From Myxococcales bacterium (GTDB taxonomy: Bacteria; Myxococcota_A; Polyangia; Haliangiales; Haliangiaceae): DNA of 57,815 nt. The notes under the pieces are model-generated. The model made no database searches. It was not told the origin of the DNA and saw only the letters and a list, made by a program, of their open reading frames with translations. The stretch lies in contig WYBA01000033.1 in assembly GCA_011526095.1 (NCBI GenBank), forward strand, positions 1 to 57,815, read 5' to 3'. How positions within the stretch are numbered: position 1 is the first letter of the stretch; each line of letters begins with the position of its first letter. The translations under genes and the position numbers were made by a program. This document shows, piece after piece, positions 44,192 to 56,681 of this stretch.

Positions 44192-46972
44192 ATGCCGTCC
44201 CCCACCCGCCTCGTCGCCACCACCGTCGCCGCCGCCACGCTCGTCACCTCCGCCGCCTGCGCCAGGTGGGCCAAGGAGGTCGACTACGGCGGCCTGGAGC
44301 AGAACGCCCGCACGCTCGAGTTCGAGCACGACGTGCAGCTGTTCCGCGTCAAGAACGGGCTCACCGTCGCGCTCGCGCCGGACGACGGCACCAACCTCGT
44401 CACCGTCGACGTCCGCTACCAGGTCGGCGCCGCCGAGGACCCGGCCGGTCGCGCCGGCCTCGCCCACCTCGTCGAGCACCTCACGTTCCAGGCGCGCGCC
44501 GCCGCGGGCGAGCCGACGCTCGGCGATCGCCTGTCGCAGGCGGCGCTCCACCACAACGCGTGGACCAACTGGGACGAGACCCACTACACCGCGACCGCGC
44601 TCGACGATCAGCTCGACGCGCTGCTCCAGATCGAGGCGGCGCGGATGGACCTGTCGTGCGACCAGCTCGACGACGCGATCTTCGCGCGCGAGCGCGACGT
44701 CGTGCTGCAGGAGGAGGCGCAGCGCGGCTCCCCCGCGCTCGCGATGGCGCTGGTCGCCGACGTGTTCGGCGACGACCACCCGTACGCCCGCCCCGTCGGC
44801 AGCCGCGAGGTCGCGGCCGCCACCAAGGCCGAGGCGTGCGCGTTCGTCGCCGACCACTACGCGCCCGAGCGCGCGATCCTGGTGATCAGCGGGCGGTTCG
44901 ACGTCGAGGCGATCACCGGACGGATCGCGGCGCGGTTCGGCCCGATCCGCCGCCCGGCCGCCGCCCCGCGCGCGGCGATCGCGCCGCCGGTGCTCGACGG
45001 CAAGCACGTCCGCCACGTCGCCGACGTCGATCACGCGACCGCGGTGATCCTGCTCGACGCCCCGGCGTGGGGCGCCGACGACGAGGCCGCGCACGAGCTG
45101 GCGACGACGCTGCTCGGCATCGAGCTGCGCGAGCTCGACGAGGAGCACGCGTGGATCCGCAGCACGATGATCGGCCGGCTCGGCGGGTGGCGCGACGCGG
45201 TCACCGCGATCGTGATCGAGCTGCAGGACGAGGCGGACCTCGGCAAGGCGACCGGCGTGGTCGAGGCCGCGACGAAGGAGGTCCTCGCGGCGCAGTACTC
45301 GAAGCGCTGGCTGGGCAGCCTGATCGTCCAGCGGCTCACCGGCTACGCCGCGGCCTACGAGCAGGTGGTGGAGCGCGCGTCGTGGCTGGCCGACTTCCTC
45401 CAGTACACCGACCACGGCGGCCTGATGATCCCGCCGATGGAGCGGCTGCGGACGATCGAGCCGGCCGAGGTCGGCCAGTACCTCGAGCGCCTGGTGGCGC
45501 GCCGGGTCGTCGCGAGCGTCGTCCCGCGGCCGGAGGGCGGCGGCGCCCGGCGCGACGCGGCGGCCGTGCTGTCGCCGTCGCGCGAGCACGATCTGCAGCC
45601 GTGGCGCACGCCGGTCGACGTGACCGAGGCGACGGCGGCCGCGCGCGTCGAGGGCGCGGGCCGGGTCCAGACGCCGGTCGGGCGGTTCACGCTCGACAAC
45701 GGGCTCGAGGTCGTGCTCGCGCCGGACCGCTCGACCCCGCTGGTCGACATCCGCGTGGTGTTCCCCGTCGGGACGGCCGCGGACCCGGCCGATCGCCGCG
45801 GCGTCGCCAGCGTCGCCGCGTTCCTGCTCGACCACGACCTCGAGGGCTACCTCGACCAGCGCGAGTACGACAAGCTCGAGTGGGCGGTCAACGTCGGCAC
45901 CCTGCTCGAGCACGACGTCGACGAGACGTCGACGACGTTCTCGGCGCGCGGGCTGTCGATGTTCGCCGACTGGCACGTGTGGCGGCTGGCGTGGCTGCTC
46001 AAGGACGGCGTCTACGCCGACGAGGACCTGACCCGGCTGCGGCGTCGGGTGGCCGAGTGGGACGACGGCGACGGCGGCGACGCGGACGACGGCCCCGACG
46101 CCTCGGAGCTGCTGCGGCGCGCGCTGTTCGGCGCGGACCACCCGTACGCCGGCGACGCGCCCGGCGCCGACGACTACGCCCGGCTCGGCCGGCGCGACCT
46201 CGAGCGGTTCCGGTCGTCGTACTACCGCGCGCGCGGCGCGACGCTCATCATCACCGGCGACTTCGACGCGAGGGTGATCGAGGGCGTCGTGCGCCGGCTG
46301 TTCGGGACGTGGTCGGGCGCGGCGCCGGCCGAGGCGCCGGCGATGCCGGCGGTGACGCCGCCGCGCGCGCCGCGATGGTTCGGGCTGCGCGACGACGACC
46401 GGCGCCAGGTGGAGATCACGATCGGCTTCACCTCGGCGTCGCACGAGGAGCGCGACCGCGCGGCGCGGATGATCCTCGCGGAGATCGTCGCCGACCAGGT
46501 GCGCGCGGTGCGCGAGGGGCTGGGCGTGAGCTACGGCGTCGAGGCCGGCTACTTCACCGGCGCGGGCGGCGGCGCGCTCGCGGTCTCGGGCGACGTCGAC
46601 GCGGCCCACGCCGGCCACGCGCTGCGCGCGATGCTCGACGGGATCGAGGCCGCGCGCGGCGACGCCGCGGCGATCGCCGCCGACTTCGTCCGGGCCCGGC
46701 GCCGCGTGCTCGCGCGGGTGCTCGCGTCGTCGACCGAGACCGGGTGGCTGGCCTCCGAGCTGGCGTTCATCGCCGAGCACGACCTGCCGGCGGACTACTT
46801 CACCCGGCTGGTCGACGCGGTGGCCACGACGACGGTGGACGACGTCGTCGCGCTCGCCGCCGGCGACCTCGACGCGACCCGCCAGGTCGTGGTGCTGACG
46901 GGGCCGGGAGCGGCGGTCGACGCGGCGCTGGCCGAGGTCGGGGCCGAGGCGGAGGTGGCGGACGTGGACTGA
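44192..46972 (+). CDS. M16-family zinc metallopeptidase, two-unit lipoprotein
   Basis: The 926-residue protein has a lipobox VTSAACA (about residue 23). The zinc motif H-x-x-E-H is in LAHLVEHLTFQAR, with ligand Glu in RDVVLQEEAQRG. A second M16 module from about residue 490 (FTLDNGLEVVLAPDRSTPLV) lacks the motif. The overall plan is like the M16 gene at 35004-37889, but the sequences have diverged strongly and the position differs, so this is a second subfamily rather than a recent duplicate. It probably processes peptides or proteins at the envelope. The stop is 5 bp from a convergent gene. Confidence 0.9.
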   Translation: MPSPTRLVATTVAAATLVTSAACARWAKEVDYGGLEQNARTLEFEHDVQLFRVKNGLTVALAPDDGTNLVTVDVRYQVGAAEDPAGRAGLAHLVEHLTFQARAAAGEPTLGDRLSQAALHHNAWTNWDETHYTATALDDQLDALLQIEAARMDLSCDQLDDAIFARERDVVLQEEAQRGSPALAMALVADVFGDDHPYARPVGSREVAAATKAEACAFVADHYAPERAILVISGRFDVEAITGRIAARFGPIRRPAAAPRAAIAPPVLDGKHVRHVADVDHATAVILLDAPAWGADDEAAHELATTLLGIELRELDEEHAWIRSTMIGRLGGWRDAVTAIVIELQDEADLGKATGVVEAATKEVLAAQYSKRWLGSLIVQRLTGYAAAYEQVVERASWLADFLQYTDHGGLMIPPMERLRTIEPAEVGQYLERLVARRVVASVVPRPEGGGARRDAAAVLSPSREHDLQPWRTPVDVTEATAAARVEGAGRVQTPVGRFTLDNGLEVVLAPDRSTPLVDIRVVFPVGTAADPADRRGVASVAAFLLDHDLEGYLDQREYDKLEWAVNVGTLLEHDVDETSTTFSARGLSMFADWHVWRLAWLLKDGVYADEDLTRLRRRVAEWDDGDGGDADDGPDASELLRRALFGADHPYAGDAPGADDYARLGRRDLERFRSSYYRARGATLIITGDFDARVIEGVVRRLFGTWSGAAPAEAPAMPAVTPPRAPRWFGLRDDDRRQVEITIGFTSASHEERDRAARMILAEIVADQVRAVREGLGVSYGVEAGYFTGAGGGALAVSGDVDAAHAGHALRAMLDGIEAARGDAAAIAADFVRARRRVLARVLASSTETGWLASELAFIAEHDLPADYFTRLVDAVATTTVDDVVALAAGDLDATRQVVVLTGPGAAVDAALAEVGAEAEVADVD

Positions 46973-46977
46973 TCGGC

Positions 46978-47463
46978 TCAGAACGTCCCGGTGATCAGCG
47001 GGACCCGGACCTCGACGCCGCGCTCGCCGTCGACGGAGGTCGGGCGGACCTCGAACTCGGGCACGTCGATGCGGACGGCGTGGTCACCCAGGCGCAGGTC
47101 GATCCGCGCGGTGACGTGCGCGCCGCCGCGCTCCCACCGGACGGCGCTGTCGAGCGCGAGCGCCGCGCGCGCGACCTCGCCGCGGACGCGGATCCGGCCG
47201 CGCCGGTGGCGGGTGTCGAGCCGCAGGTCGAGCACGTCGTTGGTCAGCACGCCGAGGTGCTCGTCGATCGCCGCGCCGACCTCGTCGAACACGTCGGCGA
47301 GCTGCTCGCGCATCGGGCGCGCACGGACGAGCTCCGGCGGCCCGACGAACGCGGCCTCGTCGGCGCGCGCCGGCGCCGGCGCCACGACGACAGCGCCGCC
47401 CGCGGTGACCAAGACCGCGACCCATCCGAGGAGCGACGTCCGCACCACGCTCGAGCGTAGCAC
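46978..47463 (-). CDS. Hypothetical secreted protein
   Basis: The 161-residue protein has a signal peptide (SLLGWVAVLVTAGGAVVVAP, cleavage near ARA, residue about 34). The mature part begins with a charged helical stretch and ends in antiparallel strands of a small beta sandwich (VTARIDLRLGDHAVRIDV). The family is not recognised. The start may be GTG 47463 or one of two GTGs at 47448/47445. It is the third gene of a minus-strand unit behind the PEGA kinase and TPR-like gene, 19 nt after the latter. Confidence 0.55.
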   Translation of the reverse strand: MLRSSVVRTSLLGWVAVLVTAGGAVVVAPAPARADEAAFVGPPELVRARPMREQLADVFDEVGAAIDEHLGVLTNDVLDLRLDTRHRRGRIRVRGEVARAALALDSAVRWERGGAHVTARIDLRLGDHAVRIDVPEFEVRPTSVDGERGVEVRVPLITGTF

Positions 47464-47482
47464 CGCCGCGCGGGCGCCGGCG

Positions 47483-48474
47483 TCAGAACCTCAGGACCGC
47501 GTCGACCCCGCCGCCCGCGCCGCCGGCGCGGACGGCCACCTCGGTGTCGTCGGGCTCGAGCACGAACGTGATCACGGCGACCGCCGCGGCGACGGCCGCG
47601 ACGCCGAAGCCGACGTTGGCGAGGCGCGCGTCGCGGTCGCCGCGGTCCTGCAGCGCGCGCGCCTCGTCGAACGTGTGGGCCTCGCTGTCGGCGTTGAGCG
47701 CGGCGAGCTCGTCCTCGGTCTGGCCGACGCGGTAGGCGAAGTAGCCGCCGGCCGCGGCGGACGCGAGGCTGACGACCGTCCAGGTCGGCCACCGCACGAT
47801 CGTCGGGAACCGACCCGAGGCCGTGGTGCGCGCGGGCGCGTCCGGCACCGCCGCGGCCTCGGCGCGCGCGACGACGCGGCGGACCGCGAGCTCGTTGCCG
47901 CGCGCGTCGAGCGCCGTGACGACGAGCTCGACCGGCGCGTCGGGGGCGCCGACGACGAGCTCGACCGTGCGGCCCGCGGCGATGGCCTCGTTCGTGCCCG
48001 CGCGCGCGCGCACCGAGGTGATCATGCCGAGCGGATCGGACGCCTCGAGCGTCACCGTCGCGGTGTCGCCGTCGCGGGTGACGCTCGCGGCCACCCGGAA
48101 CCCGCCGAGCCGGGTCACCTCGGCCTCGGCCTCGGCGAACGGCGCCGCGATCTTGGGCGACGACCCGTCGGGCAGCGAGGCGCCGGGGTCGACGAGCAGC
48201 CACCGCACGAAGTGATCGCGCGCGCCGGCGCCGTCGTCGAGCGCGCCGGCGATCTCGCCGGCCAGCCGGTAGGCGCGCGCGAGCTCGGCCGTGGTCAGCC
48301 CGCCACCGTCGAGCGCCTGCCCGACCAGCGCGCGCGCCGCCTCGTAGTCGATCTCGTCGACGGCGCGCTGGGCGCGGTCGAGCAGCGCGACGTCGGCGCG
48401 CGCCCTCCCCGGCGCGACCGCCGCGGCGGTGGCGAGCGCGACGACGAGCGCGATGGCAAGACGGGCGGCGCGGC

Positions 48475-48478
<4 letters not shown>
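47483..48478 (-). CDS. TPR-like envelope protein co-translated with the PEGA kinase
   Basis: The protein has 331 residues. The GTG start overlaps the kinase stop by 4 nt (GTGA). The signal peptide is LAIALVVALATAAAVAPG. Residues about 35-115 are helical repeats of TPR type (DYEAARALVGQAL, YRLAGEIAGALDDG). Then comes an Ig-like part with VTLEASDPLGMITSVRAR. Two hydrophobic segments follow near the C-terminus (WTVVSLASAAAGGYFAYRV and VGFGVAAVAAAVAVITFVL) around a charged loop. This type often accompanies PEGA-domain kinases in myxobacteria; it could report periplasmic state to the kinase. That role is inference. Confidence 0.65.
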
Positions 48479-50544
<2,066 letters not shown>

Positions 50545-50752
50545 GCCGAATCCACACGGGCCGGCGGCGCCGGCCGGGTACTCCCTGGAGAGATCCATGC
50601 TGCGCAACGTGCCGACGGGCCGCAAGCCCGAAACCAGAGCGATCGCAGGGCGGTCCTGTGATGATCGTCAGCGACCTCACGATGGCGCGCAGATCGTGCC
50701 CACACGAGCGCACTTGCAACCTCGGTGCGGGTCGATCCCACAATGGGAGGTC

Positions 50753-52126
50753 GTGAGCTCGCGCCATCTCCTCCTCGCCGCCCTCGCGCTCGTCCCGGCC
50801 GCGACGGCGTGCAGCTTCGGCGGCGGCTTCGATGGCACGCGCTACCAGTGCGGCGCCGGCGACACGTGCCCGACGGGGCAGGCGTGCGTCGACGGCTACT
50901 GCACCGGCGGCGGCGGGGACGACGACGCGGGCGTCGACGCGACGCCGCTCGACGACGGAGGCCCCGCCCCCGACGCGGCGCCGCCGGTCGCGCGCTGCGG
51001 CTCGGCCGCGCTGTTCTCCGACGACTTCGAGGCCGCGGGGCTCGATCCCGCGCGGTGGTACAGCTGGTCGGACAGCGGCGCCTCGGTCGCGGAGACCGGC
51101 GGCGTCGTCGAGGTCTCGTTCAGCGGCGGCGGCGAGGCGTACGCCGGCTACACCTCGCGCTACCGCCACGACCTGCGCGACAGCGAGGTCCGCACCGACG
51201 TCACGCCCGGCGGTGGCCTCACGATCCTCGAGGCGCGCGGACCGGGCACCGCGCGCGCCCAGATCGTCGAGGAGAATGGCCAGCTCCAGACCGCGGTGCT
51301 CGGCGTCGGCGGCGGCGGGTTCCGCACGGCGATCCCGTACGACGGCGGCGTCCACCGTTACTGGCGGATCCGCGAGGCGGCCGGGACGCTGTACTTCGAA
51401 GCGTCGCAGGACAGCAGCGACTGGACCGAGCTGCACCACGAGGCCACGCCGTTCGACGTCGAGCACGTCCACCTGCTGCTGTCGGCCGCGGGCGTGTCCG
51501 GCGACACCGCCGCGCGGTTCGAGTCGATCAACGCCGGCGTCGTCGCGCCGCTGCCCTACTGCGAGACCTCGAGCCTGGTCGACGGGTTCGACGCGGCGCC
51601 GCTCGGCGACGGGTGGTGGACGTGGGGAGATCCGAGCTGCACGATCAGCGAGACCGGCGGCGCGCTCGCGATGGCGTTCACCGGCGCGGCCTCCGAGGCG
51701 TGGTGCGGCAGCGAGACCTCTCACCTCCACCGACTCACCGGCTCGGCGGTCGCGGTCGAGGTCGCGCAGTCGCCCTCGGTCGAGGGGTTCGTGACGTTCC
51801 TGCAGCTCGTCGCCCCCGGCACGGTCGACACGTTCCTCGAGATCGCGCGCGACGGCGGGACGATCCGGTTCGTCCAGACGATCGACGGCTCGCAGATCAG
51901 CAGCACGTCGATCACGTACTCCGCGACCAACCACCGCCACTGGCGGATCCGCGAGAGCGGCGGCCGCGCCTACTTCGAGACCTCGCCCGACGGCGTGACG
52001 TGGACGCTGCGCCACGACGACGCGACCGAGCTGGACACGGACCGGATGCAGGTGATGGTCGCGGCCGGCCACTACGTCGGGATCAGCGCGCAGCTCGTGC
52101 GCTGGGCCGGCGTCAACGCGCCGTGA
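50753..52126 (+). CDS. Lipoprotein with two concanavalin-like sandwich domains
   Basis: The protein has 457 residues. The start is GTG 50753 with GGGAGG immediately upstream (short spacing). The lipobox PAATACS (about residues 14-20) is followed by a short Cys-rich segment (YQCGAGDTCPTGQACVDGYC) like other myxobacterial surface proteins, and a PDA spacer. Two homologous domains of about 180 residues follow (about 85-265 and 280-457). Each runs from a D-[DG]-F-[ED] start through G-G-x-[LV], then RYWRIREAAGTLYFEAS or RHWRIRESGGRAYFETS. This resembles a laminin-G/DUF1349-type jelly roll that binds carbohydrate. The ligand is unknown. Confidence 0.7.
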   Translation: MSSRHLLLAALALVPAATACSFGGGFDGTRYQCGAGDTCPTGQACVDGYCTGGGGDDDAGVDATPLDDGGPAPDAAPPVARCGSAALFSDDFEAAGLDPARWYSWSDSGASVAETGGVVEVSFSGGGEAYAGYTSRYRHDLRDSEVRTDVTPGGGLTILEARGPGTARAQIVEENGQLQTAVLGVGGGGFRTAIPYDGGVHRYWRIREAAGTLYFEASQDSSDWTELHHEATPFDVEHVHLLLSAAGVSGDTAARFESINAGVVAPLPYCETSSLVDGFDAAPLGDGWWTWGDPSCTISETGGALAMAFTGAASEAWCGSETSHLHRLTGSAVAVEVAQSPSVEGFVTFLQLVAPGTVDTFLEIARDGGTIRFVQTIDGSQISSTSITYSATNHRHWRIRESGGRAYFETSPDGVTWTLRHDDATELDTDRMQVMVAAGHYVGISAQLVRWAGVNAP

Positions 52127-52232
52127 CCGGCCGGCGCCGCGACCGCGCGTTCGCGACGACGTGAACGCCGCGTCACGCCGCGTGGTGGAACCCCACGCCG
52201 CGGCTGGTACGGTGGTTGCTGTGCTGGAGCCC

Positions 52233-53108
52233 ATGACGCCCACGCGCCCCTGGCCGGTGCTGCTCTTGCTCGTCGTCGCGGCGTGCGACGCGCCCGAGGT
52301 CCGGCGCGACGTGCCGTACGACCCGCGCCACGGCGCGGCGACGACGCTCGACCTCCATCTCCCGGACTCGACCACCGCGGAGCGGCCCGCGATCGTGATG
52401 ATCCACGGCGGCGGGTGGCGGTCGTTCTCCAAGGACGTCTACGACGACCAGGCGCAGCGGCTCGCCGGCGCCGGCTACGTCGTCGCCAATATCAACTACC
52501 GGCTCGTCCCCGACGGCACGTACCCGGTCGTGATGCAGGACTCCCTGTGCGCGCTCGCGTACGTGCGCAACCACGCCGCCGAGCTCGGCGTCGATCCGGA
52601 CCGCGTCGCGCTCTACGGCTACTCCGCCGGCGGTCACCTCGCGGCGCTGCTCGGCGTCGCCGCCGACGAGCCCGACTTCCAGCCCGACTGCGCCGAGGGC
52701 GGCACCGGCGCGCCGCAGGCGGTGATCGCCGGGGCCGGCCCGATGGACCTCGCCGAGCTGGAGTCCGCGCAGGCCGTGTACGAGCTGATCGGCGGCCGGC
52801 TCGACGAGCTGCCCGAGCGCTACGAGCGCGCCTCGCCGCTGGCGCGCGTCGCCGCCGGCGCGCCGCCGATGCTGCTGCAGCACGGCGAGGGCGACCTGTT
52901 CGTGCCGATCGAGCAGTCGTACGCGATGCGCGACGCGCTCCGCGCCGTCGGCACGGACGCGCGCGTGCTCGAGCTCGCCGGCGCCGGCCACGTCGTCGGC
53001 CCGGGCGGCTCGCCCGGGCGCCAGGACGTCGTCGTGACGTCGCAGGACACGCCCGAGGCGTGGGCGGCGACGATCGGCTTCCTCGACGCGACGCTGGGGG
53101 CGCCGTGA
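52233..53108 (+). CDS. Lipoprotein alpha/beta-hydrolase (BD-FAE/esterase-lipase type)
   Basis: The protein has 291 residues; the ATG at 52233 has GGAG upstream. The lipobox is LLLVVAACD (about residues 10-19). The hydrolase has the oxyanion motif IHGGGWRSFSKD, the nucleophile Ser in LYGYSAGGHLAAL (about residue 132), the acid Asp in HGEGDLFVP and the His in GAGHVVGPGG. The type matches carboxylesterases such as BD-FAE, which remove acyl groups from polysaccharides. An Asp after the lipid-bearing Cys would act as an inner-membrane retention signal in E. coli; whether that holds here is unknown. It overlaps the next gene by GTGA. Confidence 0.88.
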   Translation: MTPTRPWPVLLLLVVAACDAPEVRRDVPYDPRHGAATTLDLHLPDSTTAERPAIVMIHGGGWRSFSKDVYDDQAQRLAGAGYVVANINYRLVPDGTYPVVMQDSLCALAYVRNHAAELGVDPDRVALYGYSAGGHLAALLGVAADEPDFQPDCAEGGTGAPQAVIAGAGPMDLAELESAQAVYELIGGRLDELPERYERASPLARVAAGAPPMLLQHGEGDLFVPIEQSYAMRDALRAVGTDARVLELAGAGHVVGPGGSPGRQDVVVTSQDTPEAWAATIGFLDATLGAP

Positions 53109-53689
53109 GGGCGGCGCTCGCGCTCGGCGCGCTCGCGGTCGCGCTCGCGGGCGCCGCGCCTGCGGCCGCGCAGCCGTCGCAGGTCACCACCGACGCAGCG
53201 CCCGCGCCGCCGCCGCGGTACGACGTCGCGCTCGCGCTGCCCGGCCTCGGCGCCGCGGCGCTTGCCGTCGACGCCGAGCGCGATCTGCCGGCGCGCAAGC
53301 TCAGCCTGGTCACGGGACTCGCCGTGCGGCGCGCCGCCAGCGGTGACTACTCGTCGTCGACGCTCGCGATCGGCGTGGAGGCGCGGCGGTGGCTCAAGCG
53401 CCGCGCGATCTGGACCCGCCACCGGGACGCCATGGTCGGCTGGTACGTCGGCGGCCGGCTCGACGTCAGCCTGAACCGCCTCCACGACGACGTCATGGAC
53501 AGCGACCACGGGCAGATGGTCGTCGCGGCCTCGGCGCTCGCCGGCTACCGCATCGCGCCGTGGCGCGGGCTCGAGCTGACGCCGATGGCCGGCGTGACCT
53601 GGCGCACCGAGCTCGACCTCGACGGCCGGCTGCCCGCGGCGCGCCGCGCCGGGCTCACGTTCGGGCTCGCCGCCGGCTGGATGTTCTGA
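53105..53689 (+). CDS. Putative outer-membrane beta-barrel protein
   Basis: The protein has 194 residues. The GTG overlaps the esterase stop (GTGA). The signal peptide is ALALGALAVALAGAAPAAAQ. The mature part has strands with alternating pattern (KLSLVTGLAVRRAAS, AMVGWYVGGRLDVSLN, LELTPMAGVTWRTELDL) and ends LTFGLAAGWMF, a classic C-terminal aromatic of outer-membrane barrels. It resembles small DUF3575-like barrels but is not assigned to a family. It is translated with the esterase. Confidence 0.65.
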   Translation: MRAALALGALAVALAGAAPAAAQPSQVTTDAAPAPPPRYDVALALPGLGAAALAVDAERDLPARKLSLVTGLAVRRAASGDYSSSTLAIGVEARRWLKRRAIWTRHRDAMVGWYVGGRLDVSLNRLHDDVMDSDHGQMVVAASALAGYRIAPWRGLELTPMAGVTWRTELDLDGRLPAARRAGLTFGLAAGWMF

Positions 53690-53743
53690 CGCGCCTGGCG
53701 CGTTCTTGCTCCCGGCGACGACGCCGTGGGAGCATTCCAGACG

Positions 53744-55093
53744 ATGCACTCGTTCCGGGGGACGGGAAGGCCGTGCTGCGCCGCGATCGCCGTGATCGCG
53801 CTGATCTTGACCGGCGGTGACGCCACCGCCGCGCCCGCCGCGGGCACGGAGCTGACGCTCGCCGACCTGGCGTGGCCCGACACGACGCGCTCGGCGCGCG
53901 CGCGGGGCTCGACCGAGGTCCACGCCGAGCCGAAGAAGCGCGACCGCATCGGCAAGGTCGCGAAGGGCACGCGGCTCGGCTGGCGCCGGATCGTCGCGAC
54001 GAAGGACCGCTGCAAGGCGTGGCTCGAGATCGAGCCGCGCGGCTGGGTGTGCGCGAAGGACGTCGCGCCGTCGGACGACGCGCCGGCCGCCGAGACCCAG
54101 CCCGTGCTCGACGACGGGGCCCTCGTCCCCGGCGAGTTCGCCGACGTCCGCAAGGACGGCGCCGACGTGTTCGCGACGGTCGCGGACATCAAGGCGGGCA
54201 CGCCGACCGGGCACGTCCCGAGCGAGACGTTCGTCAAGGTCAAGGCCAAGACGCGCAAGGTCGCCGGCGTGAAGTACGTCAAGACCGACCAGGGCTGGCT
54301 CGCGGCGTCGCGGCTGCGCCCGCACGCGCCGTCGGAGTTCGCCGGGCTCGACCTGATCGCGTCGCCGCCGCCGGGCTGGCCGTTCGGCTGGACCGCGGCG
54401 AAGAAGCCGGGCAAGCCGGTGATCGTGCGCGACCGCGCGAGCAAGCGCGGCGCCGCGGTGCGCGAGCTGCCGCCGCGCACGATGGTCCAGGTCCACGAGC
54501 TCGACGGGAAGTGGGCGCGGATCGGCGACGGCGAGTGGGTCGAGGCGCGCGAGGTCCGCATGGTCACGCGGCTCGCGCCGCCCGAGGGCCTCGCCGCCGA
54601 CGCGCGCTGGCTCGACGTCGACCTCGACAACCAGACGCTGGTCGCCTACGAGGGCGCGACGCCGGTGTTCGCGACGCTGATCTCGTCGGGGCGCAAGAAG
54701 TACCGGACGCCGGTCGGCGTCTACCGGATCCGCCGCAAGCTGGGCAAGACGCGCATGCAGAACCGCGAGGGCTCGCGCGAGGCGTGGAACGTCGCCGACG
54801 TGCCGTGGGCGATGCCGTTCCGCGAGCACTTCGCGGTCCACGGCACCTACTGGCACGACGGGTTCGGCCGGCCGCGCAGCCACGGCTGCGTGAACCTGTC
54901 GCCGCGCGACGCGCGGCGCATCTACCACTGGACGTGGCCGGAGGTGCCCGACGGCTGGACCGAGGTCGAGGCGCCCGAGGACGGTGGTACCGTCGTGCGC
55001 ATCCGCACCGAGGATCAGCCGGACCCGCCGTGGAAGGACTGGAAGGGCAAGCCCGCGGGCAAGAAGAAGTCGCGCAAGGTCGCGCGCCGGTGA
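53744..55093 (+). CDS. L,D-transpeptidase (YkuD domain) with SH3-like modules
   Basis: The protein has 449 residues. The N-terminal signal is CCAAIAVIALILTGG. Residues about 45-130 and 210-270 are SH3-like modules (GWVCAKDVAP, VRDRASKRGAAVRELPP). The C-terminal catalytic domain (about 290-410) begins WLDVDLDNQTLVAYEG, with HGTYWHDGFGRPRSHGCVNL: the catalytic His and the Ser-His-Gly-Cys motif, Cys near residue 382. Such enzymes make 3-3 peptidoglycan cross-links or attach proteins to the wall. The Lys/Arg-rich tail is notable. The start is ATG 53744; GTG 53726 is possible. It is coupled (GTGA) to the next gene. Confidence 0.92.
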   Translation: MHSFRGTGRPCCAAIAVIALILTGGDATAAPAAGTELTLADLAWPDTTRSARARGSTEVHAEPKKRDRIGKVAKGTRLGWRRIVATKDRCKAWLEIEPRGWVCAKDVAPSDDAPAAETQPVLDDGALVPGEFADVRKDGADVFATVADIKAGTPTGHVPSETFVKVKAKTRKVAGVKYVKTDQGWLAASRLRPHAPSEFAGLDLIASPPPGWPFGWTAAKKPGKPVIVRDRASKRGAAVRELPPRTMVQVHELDGKWARIGDGEWVEAREVRMVTRLAPPEGLAADARWLDVDLDNQTLVAYEGATPVFATLISSGRKKYRTPVGVYRIRRKLGKTRMQNREGSREAWNVADVPWAMPFREHFAVHGTYWHDGFGRPRSHGCVNLSPRDARRIYHWTWPEVPDGWTEVEAPEDGGTVVRIRTEDQPDPPWKDWKGKPAGKKKSRKVARR

Positions 55094-55782
55094 GGCGGCG
55101 CGTGGCCGTCGTCGCTGCCGTCCTCCTCGCCGCCGTGCCCGAGGCGCGCGCCGATCGCGTCGCCGCGCCGTGCGATGTCGCCGAGGCCGAGGCGCGCGCG
55201 ACGCGGATCCAGACGCTGCTGGCGCGCGAGGCCAGGCGCGCGCGGCGGTGGGACGTCGGCTGGGGCGTCGGCCTCGGCGTCGTCGCGGTCGCCCAGGGCG
55301 CGCTCGCGTACACCGAGACCACGCCCGTCGGCGAGCCGACCGACGCCAAGCTCGCGTCGCTGTGGGTCGGCGCGATCAAGGCGACGATCGGCGCCGGCGC
55401 GCACGTCGTGCTGCCGCTGCGGGTGACGCAGCCCGGGACGCCCACCGGCGACGCATGCGCCGACCTCGCCGCCGCCGAGCGCGCGCTGCGCGACACCGCG
55501 CGCGCCGAGCGCTCGACGTTCTTGCTCAACCACCTCGGCGGCTTCGCGCTCACCGTCGGCGGCGCGCTCTACCTCGGCCTGGGCGAGGACGACTGGGGCG
55601 AGGCCGCCCTGTCCGCCGCGCTCGGGTACCCGGTCGGCCTCGCCGTCGCGTACACGCTCCCGCGCGACGCCTGGCACGCCTGGCGCGACGGCGCGCTGCG
55701 CGGCGACGAGCCGGTGACGTGGCGGCTGACGCCGGTGCGTTCCCGGGAGCTCACGGGCGTGGTCGTCGGCGGGGCGTTCTGA
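55090..55782 (+). CDS. Hypothetical membrane protein
   Basis: The protein has 230 residues; the GTG overlaps the L,D-transpeptidase stop by 4 nt. It starts with a signal-like helix (VAVVAAVLLAAVPEARA), then four hydrophobic segments near residues 55-75, 95-112, 140-160 and 170-185. Two cysteines (CDVAEAEARA, DACADLAAAE) could form a disulfide in a periplasmic part. The family is not recognised. The coupling suggests a wall- or envelope-related role with the transpeptidase. Confidence 0.6.
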   Translation: MRRRVAVVAAVLLAAVPEARADRVAAPCDVAEAEARATRIQTLLAREARRARRWDVGWGVGLGVVAVAQGALAYTETTPVGEPTDAKLASLWVGAIKATIGAGAHVVLPLRVTQPGTPTGDACADLAAAERALRDTARAERSTFLLNHLGGFALTVGGALYLGLGEDDWGEAALSAALGYPVGLAVAYTLPRDAWHAWRDGALRGDEPVTWRLTPVRSRELTGVVVGGAF

Positions 55783-55796
55783 TCTAAGGTGAAGGC

Positions 55797-56681
<885 letters not shown>
